A stretch of DNA of 25,881 nucleotides from positions 56,408 to 82,288 of the forward strand of contig NZ_DIIM01000029.1 in NCBI RefSeq assembly GCF_002420705.1, in the 5' to 3' direction. Origin of the DNA: Sphingobacterium sp. UBA5670. GTDB taxonomy: Bacteria > Bacteroidota > Bacteroidia > Sphingobacteriales > Sphingobacteriaceae. Under the pieces are notes generated by a model that saw nothing but the letters and a program-made list of their open reading frames with translations, was not told where the DNA came from and did no database searches. A program made the translations under genes and the position numbers. Below, in pieces: positions 7,294 to 13,420 of this stretch; the stretch's first letter is position 1; each line of letters starts with the position of its first letter.

Positions 7294-7707
7294 TTATTTT
7301 TTAAGGTTGATGTTCAAGATGATTTTGAAGCTGAATGCTGCGCTTACAGGACAGGTTCTTTCGGCCTCGCGGGCAATTTTTTCAAATTCTTCCGCTGAGA
7401 TACCGTCTACTTCTGCATCAAGTAGCAGTTCGGACTGTGTGATCTTTCCATTATCCAAGGTAATGATGGACTTTGTCTCCAGTCTTTTGGGGGTATAACC
7501 TGCCTGGGTGAGATCCAGGCTCAGCTTCATTGTAAAACACCCTGCATGGGCAGCAGCAAGGAGTTCTTCGGGATTTGTTCCGACGCCTTCAGCGAAACGG
7601 CTATTGAATGAATACTGAGTCTGGTTCAGAACGGAACTTTGGGTGGTCAGATGTCCGTTTCCTTCTTTGATGGTGCCGTTCCAAACGGCGGTAGCGTTAC
7701 GTTTCAT
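7294..7707 (-). CDS. osmC: OsmC-family peroxiredoxin (organic hydroperoxide resistance)
   Basis: The 137-residue protein has the two catalytic cysteines of the OsmC/Ohr family: Cys57 in AAAHAGCFTM and Cys119 in ERTCPVSAAF, plus the conserved NPEELLAAAH before the first. The partner Arg is probably in NSRFAEG and the Glu in the NPEEL motif. These dimeric thiol enzymes reduce organic hydroperoxides in the cytosol. The pattern is closer to OsmC (as in E. coli OsmC/YhfA-type enzymes) than to Ohr. It is the first gene of an operon with the exported esterase; the AraC gene upstream faces the same way and may control it. Confidence 0.9.
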   Translation of the reverse strand: MKRNATAVWNGTIKEGNGHLTTQSSVLNQTQYSFNSRFAEGVGTNPEELLAAAHAGCFTMKLSLDLTQAGYTPKRLETKSIITLDNGKITQSELLLDAEVDGISAEEFEKIAREAERTCPVSAAFSFKIILNINLKK

Positions 7708-7741
7708 ACTCTTTATTTTTGATTGTTAATTTCTTATAGGA

Positions 7742-7749
7742 CAAAGGTA
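7742..7749 (-). promoter_or_regulatory. -7 promoter element of the osmC-esterase operon
   Basis: TACCTTTG on the minus strand matches TAnnTTTG exactly and sits 34 bases before the osmC ATG. The upstream TTG is not at ideal spacing, which fits an activator-dependent promoter. Confidence 0.55.
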
Positions 7750-7816
7750 TGTCATATAGGCAATCTAAATAAAGAGCAAAAAGTCGATAAAAATTGTACT
7801 TTTTTCCTTTTGTAGG

Positions 7817-8674
7817 CTAATTTTTAATTTCTTTCCGAAAAGCTGCGGGAGTTTTCCCTGATTTCTGCGTAAAAATCCGGTTGAAGTAAGCTGGATCTTC
7901 ATAGCCCAATTGATAGGCGATTTCCTTTATGGTAAGCTCGCTGTAAAGGAGCAGGCGTTTGGCTTCAAGGACGATCCTGTTTTTGATCATCTCGTTCGGA
8001 TTTTCAAGATTGAGTTTATGGAATTTGTTGGAGAGTGTTTTTGGAGCCAGGTTCAGCAGGTCCGCATAATCGGCCACACTGTGTTTTTCCTTGTAATGGA
8101 TATTGACTAGTCGGCTGAAGTTCCTGAAAAAATCCTGATCCGTACTGACAAGATCGAGCGTTTCATTTTGGAGGTTTTGCTTTTTCCACTGTCGCGTTGC
8201 ACGGATGATAATCTGCTTGAGGTAAGTTCTGATCATTTCTTCAGATGAACGGTCCTGAATATGAAGTTCATCGCTGATCTGAGCGAATAATTGGGATATG
8301 CTGTGCAGCTCATCGCCGTGCAGGTCCACTGCCGGGTTCTCAAAAATATTATTGAATAAAAGTCCGTCGCAGGCAACCTCCTCATCATGGATCTGAATAC
8401 AGTAAAAATCCCTGTTGTAATGAATTAAAAAAGCTTCATTCGCATTGGCCGACTGGATGTCAAGATATTGATTGGTATTGATGAAAAGCAAGGTGGGATT
8501 TTGGGTTTCATATGCAGTGAAGTCCACCGTTAGTGCGTAACCCGCTGGAATGAGCAATACTTTGATGTAATGGCGGAAAGTTTCGCCGTTCACCAGATTA
8601 AGCGAAGAGGAGTCGAAAGAAATCAGGCCTAATTTTTTGTGGTTCGATTCGAAAATGGAAGTAGCACTATTCAT
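7817..8674 (-). CDS. AraC-family transcriptional regulator
   Basis: This 285-residue regulator has a unique N-terminal sensing half (about 1-180, probably cupin-like; ligand not predictable) and a C-terminal AraC double helix-turn-helix (about 185-283). The first HTH contains SVADYADLLNLAPKTLSNKF, and the second has LTIKEIAYQLGYEDPAYFNR followed by the family ending KSGKTPAAFRKE. It lies directly upstream of and in the same direction as osmC and the esterase, 109 bases away with a separate promoter, so it is the obvious candidate regulator of that operon. Its own -7 box TACATTTG is at 8694-8701, next to a 10-bp inverted repeat that may be an autoregulatory site. Confidence 0.92.
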   Translation of the reverse strand: MNSATSIFESNHKKLGLISFDSSSLNLVNGETFRHYIKVLLIPAGYALTVDFTAYETQNPTLLFINTNQYLDIQSANANEAFLIHYNRDFYCIQIHDEEVACDGLLFNNIFENPAVDLHGDELHSISQLFAQISDELHIQDRSSEEMIRTYLKQIIIRATRQWKKQNLQNETLDLVSTDQDFFRNFSRLVNIHYKEKHSVADYADLLNLAPKTLSNKFHKLNLENPNEMIKNRIVLEAKRLLLYSELTIKEIAYQLGYEDPAYFNRIFTQKSGKTPAAFRKEIKN

Positions 8675-8693
8675 AAGGGCGTTTGTTTATGTT

Positions 8694-8701
8694 CAAATGT
8701 A
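8694..8701 (-). promoter_or_regulatory. -7 promoter element of the AraC gene
   Basis: TACATTTG on the minus strand is an exact TAnnTTTG match, 19 bases before the ATG at 8674. Confidence 0.55.
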
Positions 8702-8705
8702 TCTC

Positions 8706-8755
8706 TTTTGCTGATAAAACTAAAATAAACGGTACAATTTGCAGCATCAGCAAAA
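8706..8755. repeat. 10-bp inverted repeat upstream of the AraC promoter
   Basis: TTTTGCTGAT (8706-8715) and its exact inverse ATCAGCAAAA (8746-8755) are separated by 30 bases, centre to centre 40 bases, close to four helical turns. They lie immediately upstream of the AraC -7 box, where an autoregulatory dimer could bind or loop. Confidence 0.5.
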
Positions 8756-8932
8756 TGATTCTGCTCCAGTTATGCATAATCGTCTCTAGATGAATTAAGC
8801 TGTAAAAAGGCATTCCTGGTTACAGTAAAATAGCTAATTTTGGTTTTAAGTCGCTTCGGGCTATGTGCTTTGAAAGTACTACAATAAATAGATGTTCGTG
8901 TTTTTATTATAAGGCAAACGATCTCAATTTCA

Positions 8933-9040
8933 AGCTGTTCTAGTTAGTAAGACAGAATTTCATTTCTGCTGATTGTTAAGGATGGCTGAATGGGGGCTTC
9001 AGCCTCCTTTAACACCAAAGTCTTGCTAACTAAGATAGTT
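8933..9040. repeat. Large nested hairpin / three-way junction element
   Basis: An outer helix pairs 8941-8953 with 9020-9032 (13 bp, one G-T) and continues for seven more pairs (8933-8939 with 9034-9040, wobbles included) after one mismatch. Inside, a second helix pairs GTTAAGG..GGCTGAA (8975-8990) with TTCAGCC.CCTTTAAC (8998-9013) around a G-rich loop TGGGGGC. A small AGAA/TTCT hairpin may form the third arm. No gene ends here: it lies in the divergent gap between an AraC gene and a histidine kinase. It could be a structured leader or regulatory RNA, or the footprint of a small nonautonomous mobile element. The remaining gap (8756-8932 and 9041-9153) shows no gene. Confidence 0.6.
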
Positions 9041-9109
9041 AAAAAAAAACCAAGTTTTATAGGATATCTTTAGGTGTAAAAATAATAATGCTAAGATTAT
9101 TATAATATG

Positions 9110-9117
9110 TATCTTTA
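9110..9117 (+). promoter_or_regulatory. Putative -7 element of the PAS histidine kinase gene
   Basis: TATCTTTA differs from TAnnTTTG only at the last base and lies 36 bases before the ATG. A second identical octamer lies at 9065-9072. Confidence 0.3.
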
Positions 9118-9153
9118 CCTCGTTGACAAGCACTTTTAAATCCTATCAATTGT

Positions 9154-10239
9154 ATGATTAACTTGCACGGTGCGGATTCTACTTTTACAGTATCCCAAAA
9201 ACATCTCGCGCAGGCGCTCGCACAGGCTCGTATGGGCTTTTGGGAAGTTAGCCTATTGGAAAAAAATTACATGTCCTGTACGGATCAATGCAAAAGAAAT
9301 TTTGGTTGGGATACAGCAAAAGAATTTAGCTATGGTGATATGTTGGGCTGTATTGTGGATGAAGACCGGGAAGCAATGCAGGCGAGTGTCGCAAGGGCTA
9401 TTGAGCAGCAAATCTCCTATATTGCACAGTATCGTGTTAGACATGGTGATGATAGTATCCATTGGATTGAGGCACGTGGATGGGTGACTTATGACGAGAA
9501 TGGCGGCCCGCAGGTAATTTCGGGAACGACGCTTGATATCACAGAGAAAAAGGAGCTAGAGATTCTTCGCGACGAGATGTTGAGCATCGCCATGCATGAA
9601 ATCAAGACACCGCTATCATCCGTCAAAGGAACCTTGCAGATTCTCGATAGGCAGCTGGCAGCACAAGAAAATGCCTTGTCAAATAAACTCCTAGAAAATG
9701 CACTCAAAGCCACTGACCGTATTAATCGTCTCCTCAATGAAATGGTCGCCCCCGTGATGGTAATGGCTAAAGGAATCGACCTCGATAAATCCACGATAGA
9801 TTTGACCCAGCTTATCATTGAAATAAGCCAAAATGCTGCGCTCATATTTCCCGAGAGTGATCTGCACTTACATCTGCCCGATGATACGGTATTTCTGGAG
9901 GCTGATGGTTATCGTATCGGACAGGTAATTACCAACCTGATCAATAATGCCATTAAATATAGTGATAAAAATTCACCTATACACATCAAGATGACAGCAG
10001 ATCGGCATGAAATATCCGTACTGATAAGTGACCTTGGGATGGGAATAAAACCTGAGGATAGGAAAAAAGTATTTGAGAAATTTTATCGCTCAAATGGTCA
10101 CAGTCATATTGAAGGTTTCGGTATCGGGCTCTTTCTCTGCGCCGATATCATATTGCGCCACGGTGGTCAGATCCATATACTCGATAAAGAGGGGCCGGGC
10201 ACCGATATTTCTTTTACCCTGCCGCGCAAAGAAGGCTAG
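9154..10239 (+). CDS. PAS-domain sensor histidine kinase
   Basis: This 361-residue protein has no membrane segment and should be cytosolic. One PAS/PAC domain (about 15-132, ending in GTTLDITEKKE) precedes a HisKA dimerisation domain with phospho-acceptor His148 in SIAMHEIKTPLSS and a HATPase_c domain (about 250-361) with the N box LINNAIKYS, G1 box SDLGMGI, F box FEKFYRS and G2 box GFGIGLFLC. It autophosphorylates on His and passes the group to a receiver. The nearest partner is the single-domain response regulator starting at 10857, separated by about 0.6 kb that holds a decayed gene. The PAS ligand is not predictable. Confidence 0.93.
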   Translation: MINLHGADSTFTVSQKHLAQALAQARMGFWEVSLLEKNYMSCTDQCKRNFGWDTAKEFSYGDMLGCIVDEDREAMQASVARAIEQQISYIAQYRVRHGDDSIHWIEARGWVTYDENGGPQVISGTTLDITEKKELEILRDEMLSIAMHEIKTPLSSVKGTLQILDRQLAAQENALSNKLLENALKATDRINRLLNEMVAPVMVMAKGIDLDKSTIDLTQLIIEISQNAALIFPESDLHLHLPDDTVFLEADGYRIGQVITNLINNAIKYSDKNSPIHIKMTADRHEISVLISDLGMGIKPEDRKKVFEKFYRSNGHSHIEGFGIGLFLCADIILRHGGQIHILDKEGPGTDISFTLPRKEG

Positions 10240-10274
10240 ATCCCCTATAAAATAAAAATCCATAATCATTTAAA

Positions 10275-10523
10275 TTAAAATCGCCAATAAAGCCCCTCCC
10301 GACGGGCAGATTCTGCCAAACTCATAATCCCTATCAGGAAAAGTTAAACGTCGAGTCCCTTGCCAATGCCTGTTCAGGCAGCTTGGAATGAGATCAGTCC
10401 GAAGAGCAATAACAGGATGGCACCAATGGAAGCCCAAATGGTTTCCTGTATCTTAAATTGCCGTATGATGACCCCCACAGTAGCAAATGCTGCAATGAGA
10501 AAAATGTAAAAATTGGAACTCAT
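10275..10523 (-). pseudogene. Truncated, stop-interrupted remnant of an ArsB/SLC13-type transporter gene
   Basis: An ATG at 10523 opens a 49-residue hydrophobic frame (FYIFLIAAFATVGVIIR, then WASIGAILLLLFGLIS) that stops at a TGA (10374-10376). Reading through, the same frame continues as TGIGKGLDV, a TAA (10344-10346), LFLIGIMSLAESARREGLYW and a last stop at 10275-10277. This recalls the N-terminus of ArsB-like arsenical/anion permeases, which read approximately GxxKGxDVYLFLIGMMLLAExARREGL; the TAA stands exactly where Tyr is expected. The remaining roughly 340 residues of a permease are absent; the remnant ends 35 bases from the kinase stop, so a deletion removed them. A 49-residue peptide could in principle still be made. 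The family match is from memory of the family pattern. Confidence 0.8.
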
Positions 10524-10608
10524 GTTTTATGTGGTCATCAAATAATCAAAACAATAACAGTTCGAATGGTGTTATTCACCTGATCTTACATTAAAATTGA
10601 TTATTTCA

Positions 10609-10648
10609 AAAAGCGGGCTACTACGTGTAGTCCGCTTTTAATTTTTTT
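10609..10648 (+). terminator. Strong orphan intrinsic terminator
   Basis: A 13-bp stem AAAAGCGGGCTAC/GTAGTCCGCTTTT (one G-T pair) with a 5-base loop is followed by a T-rich tract. The nearest upstream plus-strand gene ends 370 bases earlier, so it either ends a long kinase 3' UTR or an unannotated transcript, or is left over from a lost gene. Confidence 0.75.
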
Positions 10649-10856
10649 AATGAAATATACGTAACAATATGAAATTTAAATTGTACCAAATAAAAAACTG
10701 TTACTCTTAATAATGAAAAAAATAGCGAATATAGAAGCAACAGGGAAATTACCTATTTTGTGCTAACAAACCATAGTTGAAGGAAAGGCATAATATCTTA
10801 GGGTGATAACCTATCAAAGTGATATTTTAAAAACGATAAATCAAGCCAGCATAATC

Positions 10857-11228
10857 ATGAAGAGGAAAATAATTATTTGCGAAGACGATACACTTATATT
10901 AGATGTGTTGGGGCTTGCATTAGCGAACGAAAACCAGGAGGTCATATCCGTTGCCCATAGCCCGGAACTCATGTCTACCATATACGAAAGACAGCCTGAC
11001 CTGTTGATTGTGGATCTACAGATGCCATGGCTGGCCGGGGACGACATTGTGCGCCAACTCAAGGCATCCGAAAAATACAGCTTCATAAAAGTGATTATGA
11101 TGTCGGCGAGCCTCCATGGCAAAGCTATAGCTGATGCTTGTGGAGCCGACGCTTTCTTGGCTAAACCATTTGAACTGGACGAACTTGAATATTTAGTGGC
11201 CAAATTATGTCCATCCGGGTTTAATTAA
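10857..11228 (+). CDS. Single-domain response regulator (CheY-like receiver)
   Basis: The 123-residue protein is one receiver domain with no output domain. The acidic pocket is Asp10-Asp11 in IICEDDTL, the phospho-acceptor is Asp53 in LLIVDLQMP, the switch Ser is in MMSAS (83-85) and the conserved Lys103 is in LAKPFEL. An in-frame ATG at 10803 would add 18 residues, but the fold starts at MKRKIIICEDD, so 10857 is preferred. Such proteins work by protein-protein contact, in phosphorelays or as phosphate sinks. The probable donor is the PAS histidine kinase upstream; no HPt or output partner is seen nearby. Confidence 0.9.
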   Translation: MKRKIIICEDDTLILDVLGLALANENQEVISVAHSPELMSTIYERQPDLLIVDLQMPWLAGDDIVRQLKASEKYSFIKVIMMSASLHGKAIADACGADAFLAKPFELDELEYLVAKLCPSGFN

Positions 11229-11269
11229 TATTTTACAAGCGTTTATTATGGCCGTAATAATAACGATTA

Positions 11270-11419
11270 GCCTACCTTACTTTTAAGTTTCCTGATAATC
11301 TTTAACAGCGATTCTCTATTTCTAGCATCGTGATAAAATTTGGGCAATTTCTCAAGTCTAGACCCATACTGCAGCGTCAAATTCGGTAATGCATTTATTT
11401 TGGTCTTGAAAACGATGCT
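11270..11419 (-). pseudogene. Possible minus-strand gene fragment lacking a start
   Basis: A 50-codon frame between stops on the minus strand reads with balanced, charged composition (SRLEKLPKFYHDARNRESLL then KIIRKLKSKVG and a TAA at 11267-11269). There is no ATG. It looks like the C-terminus of a cytosolic protein, but I do not recognise the family and the length is near chance. It abuts the PAS-LuxR remnant on the other strand, so this stretch may be a junction of two broken genes. Confidence 0.25.
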
Positions 11420-11686
11420 TCATTTTTTAATCCGGGCGATTTTTACTATTATATCGTGAATATTGCGAGCGTAGAAATGGAATTTGTGAGTGACAGTATT
11501 TCAAATGTTTTAAAAATTAAGCCCGAGGTGCTACACCTTGTACTCTGCGGGAAAAGTACACTTGAAATTGCCGAGCTGCTGGCCGTGTCTGTGCATACCA
11601 TAAATTCCCACCGTAAAAATATACTCAGCAAATCGCAGTGTTCGTCGTTGGCAGAGCTGGGCTCCAAGTCTGTCAGGGAAGGCTGA
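11390..11686 (+). pseudogene. Collapsed PAS-LuxR transcriptional regulator remnant
   Basis: The frame is open from 11390 after an in-frame TAA (11387-11389). Its first part, DASFFNPGDFYYYIVN then EFVSDSISNVLKIKPE, looks like the start of a PAS domain of the Bacteroidota PAS-LuxR regulator type. It runs without transition into a LuxR-type HTH: VLHLVLCGKSTLEIAELLAV, then SVHTINSHRKNILSK and SLAELGSKSVREG. In intact relatives about 100-150 residues of PAS core and the LTxRExEVL lead separate the two, so an in-frame internal deletion probably joined KPE to EVL. A GTG at 11456 could still start a 76-residue HTH protein, so a shortened DNA-binding peptide is possible, but no good start or promoter is seen. 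Confidence 0.6.
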
Positions 11687-11856
11687 GTCTGAATTTTATT
11701 CTTATTAGGTCCAGAAAAATAACTTCAATTAAAAGTTACAACCATCATGAGGCCAACCTCGAAAATGGCTGGCATAAATAATAAGGTTAGGCATTCTCCG
11801 AGTCCGTAAACACTATACTTTAGTTCTCTAACTGGATATGCGCGTTTTGTTGGACC
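11687..11856. other. Intergenic stretch between the LuxR remnant and the aldehyde dehydrogenase operator
   Basis: No coding frame or strong structure is seen here. Together with the decayed frames at 11270-11686 it makes up a gap of over 700 bases with no intact gene. Confidence 0.4.
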
Positions 11857-11897
11857 TGAGCTTTTTTACCAAGTATAATTGAGCTTTTTTACCAAGT
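11857..11897. promoter_or_regulatory. 18-bp direct repeat, candidate AraC-type operator
   Basis: TGAGCTTTTTTACCAAGT occurs exactly at 11857-11874 and 11880-11897, period 23 bases, so both copies lie on nearly the same helix face. The second copy touches the TTG of the aldehyde dehydrogenase promoter. Tandem direct 17-18-bp half-sites at about two-turn spacing next to the -33/-35 element are the classic arrangement for AraC activators (as in araI1-araI2). An AraC regulator lies just downstream of the dehydrogenase. Confidence 0.6.
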
Positions 11898-11924
11898 TGA
11901 ATCAAAATGGTACCGCTAATTTTG
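11897..11924 (+). promoter_or_regulatory. Bacteroidota promoter of the aldehyde dehydrogenase
   Basis: TTG (11897-11899) and TAATTTTG (11917-11924, exact TAnnTTTG) are 17 bases apart. The start of transcription should fall near 11930, upstream of ATG 11943 and downstream of ATG 11907, which rules out the longer reading frame. Confidence 0.7.
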
Positions 11925-11942
11925 TTCTATAAAATTAACAAA

Positions 11943-13358
11943 ATGAAAACAGTCAATCAGATTTATATCGACGGGGAATTTGTAACTCCTCACGGAACAG
12001 AGATCTATCATCTCATCAATCCGTCTAACAATGAAAAGATCGGTGAAGTCACCTTAGCCGATACAATAGACACAAAAAATGCCATCGCAGCCGCAAAAGC
12101 TGCCTTCCGGAAATTTTCAAAATCCACCATTTTGGAACGTATAGGCTACCTAAAAAAACTGAAAATCGCCATTGAAAAGAGAAAACAGGATTTTATCAGT
12201 ACAATGATCGAAGAATATGGTGGGACTCACCAATTTGTCACAATGAGCAACGAGCATACCGGAGCCTGGTTTGACAGTATGATAGAAGTACTCAAAAATT
12301 TTGAATTTGAACGAACAATTAATGCTGCTTCGGTGCGTTTACAGCCTGTAGGTGTGGTCGCTATCATTACGCCCTGGAATGCCAGCAACAGTTCGGTAAC
12401 TAGCAAAGTCGCTACAGCAATCGCAGCAGGATGCACGGTAGTCATCAAACCCAGTGAAATGAGTGCGTCGCAGACGAATGTGCTGATGGAAGCTTTTCAC
12501 GATGCAGGTTTACCTAAAGGGGTCATAAATGTGGTAACAGGTCTGGGAAATGTCGTTGGAACGGAACTTACCGAAAATCCCGGAGTGGCCAAAATATCAT
12601 TTACGGGTTCGACAGCCGTCGGAAAATCTATCGCTAAACGGGCGGCAGATACCATGAAACGCGTCACGCTGGAACTAGGTGGAAAATCGCCCAATATTAT
12701 ACTGGATGACGCTGACCTGGACGCTGCAATTCCGATGGCCGTATATGGTGCTTACATGAACAGTGGACAAGCCTGTATTGCCCCAACAAGACTCCTGGTA
12801 CCGCAGCACAAACTGGATCAGGTTAATGCAATAGCAAAGGCTACTGCAGCACGTATAGTGGTCGGTCTGCCTCAACATGCCGACACAAACATCGGTCCGA
12901 TGGTGAGCGTAAAGCAGTTTGATCGGGTACAGCATTATATTAAAACTGGAATCGAGGAAGGCGCCACATTATTGACTGGCGGCTTGGGGAAACCTGAAGG
13001 CTTGGAAGACGGAAACTTTGTAAAAGCGACCATTTTTACAAATGTAAGCAATGATATGACCATTGCGCAGCAAGAAATTTTCGGCCCCGTTTTGTGTATT
13101 ATTCCTTATCAAACGGAAGAAGAGGCAATCGAAATTGCCAACGATACCCCTTACGGATTGGCAGCCTACATCACATCGGCAGATAGGGAAAGGGCAATAC
13201 GGGTGGCCTCGGAAATCGACGCCGGTCGAGTCTGTATCAATGGATTCAGTCACGACCCTTTCGTTCCGTTTGGCGGATTTAAGCAGTCGGGTATAGGTCG
13301 GGAATATGGCGCATATGGTCTGGAACCTTATCTTGAAATCAAAGCTGTGCTAAGCTAA
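11943..13358 (+). CDS. Aldehyde dehydrogenase (NAD(P)+-dependent, ALDH superfamily)
   Basis: The 471-residue protein oxidises an aldehyde to the carboxylic acid in the cytosol. The cofactor and catalytic motifs are complete: Asn146 in ITPWNASN, Lys169 in VVIKPSEMS, the Rossmann SFTGSTAVGK (219-228), general base Glu244 in TLELGGKSP, nucleophile Cys278 in NSGQACIAPTR and the late EIFGPVL and PFGGFKQSGIGRE motifs. PWNASN in place of PWNFP marks a less common subgroup; the substrate cannot be named. An in-frame ATG at 11907 is upstream of the -7 box, so 11943 is taken. An AraC gene follows 62 bases downstream, and an 18-bp direct repeat sits on the promoter, suggesting inducible expression. Confidence 0.93.
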   Translation: MKTVNQIYIDGEFVTPHGTEIYHLINPSNNEKIGEVTLADTIDTKNAIAAAKAAFRKFSKSTILERIGYLKKLKIAIEKRKQDFISTMIEEYGGTHQFVTMSNEHTGAWFDSMIEVLKNFEFERTINAASVRLQPVGVVAIITPWNASNSSVTSKVATAIAAGCTVVIKPSEMSASQTNVLMEAFHDAGLPKGVINVVTGLGNVVGTELTENPGVAKISFTGSTAVGKSIAKRAADTMKRVTLELGGKSPNIILDDADLDAAIPMAVYGAYMNSGQACIAPTRLLVPQHKLDQVNAIAKATAARIVVGLPQHADTNIGPMVSVKQFDRVQHYIKTGIEEGATLLTGGLGKPEGLEDGNFVKATIFTNVSNDMTIAQQEIFGPVLCIIPYQTEEEAIEIANDTPYGLAAYITSADRERAIRVASEIDAGRVCINGFSHDPFVPFGGFKQSGIGREYGAYGLEPYLEIKAVLS

Positions 13359-13375
13359 TTTTTTATAAATTTGAT

Positions 13376-13402
13376 AAAGCGTTGTCGCGTGGACAGCGCT
13401 TT
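13376..13402 (+). terminator. Hairpin between aldehyde dehydrogenase and AraC genes (weak terminator/attenuator)
   Basis: AAAGCGTTGTC pairs with GACAGCGCTTT (11 bp, one wobble) around a 5-base loop, 17 bases after the dehydrogenase stop. No clean T tract follows, so it may only reduce read-through into the regulator gene. Confidence 0.5.
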
Positions 13403-13420
13403 GTCTTGATCAATAAGCTA

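Noticed and set aside
8933..9040. Integron attC site
   Set aside because: The large imperfect hairpin and GTTAAGG/CTTTAAC ends suggested it, but the core orientation is wrong (GTT on the 5' arm, AAC on the 3' arm), and no integrase or cassette array is present.
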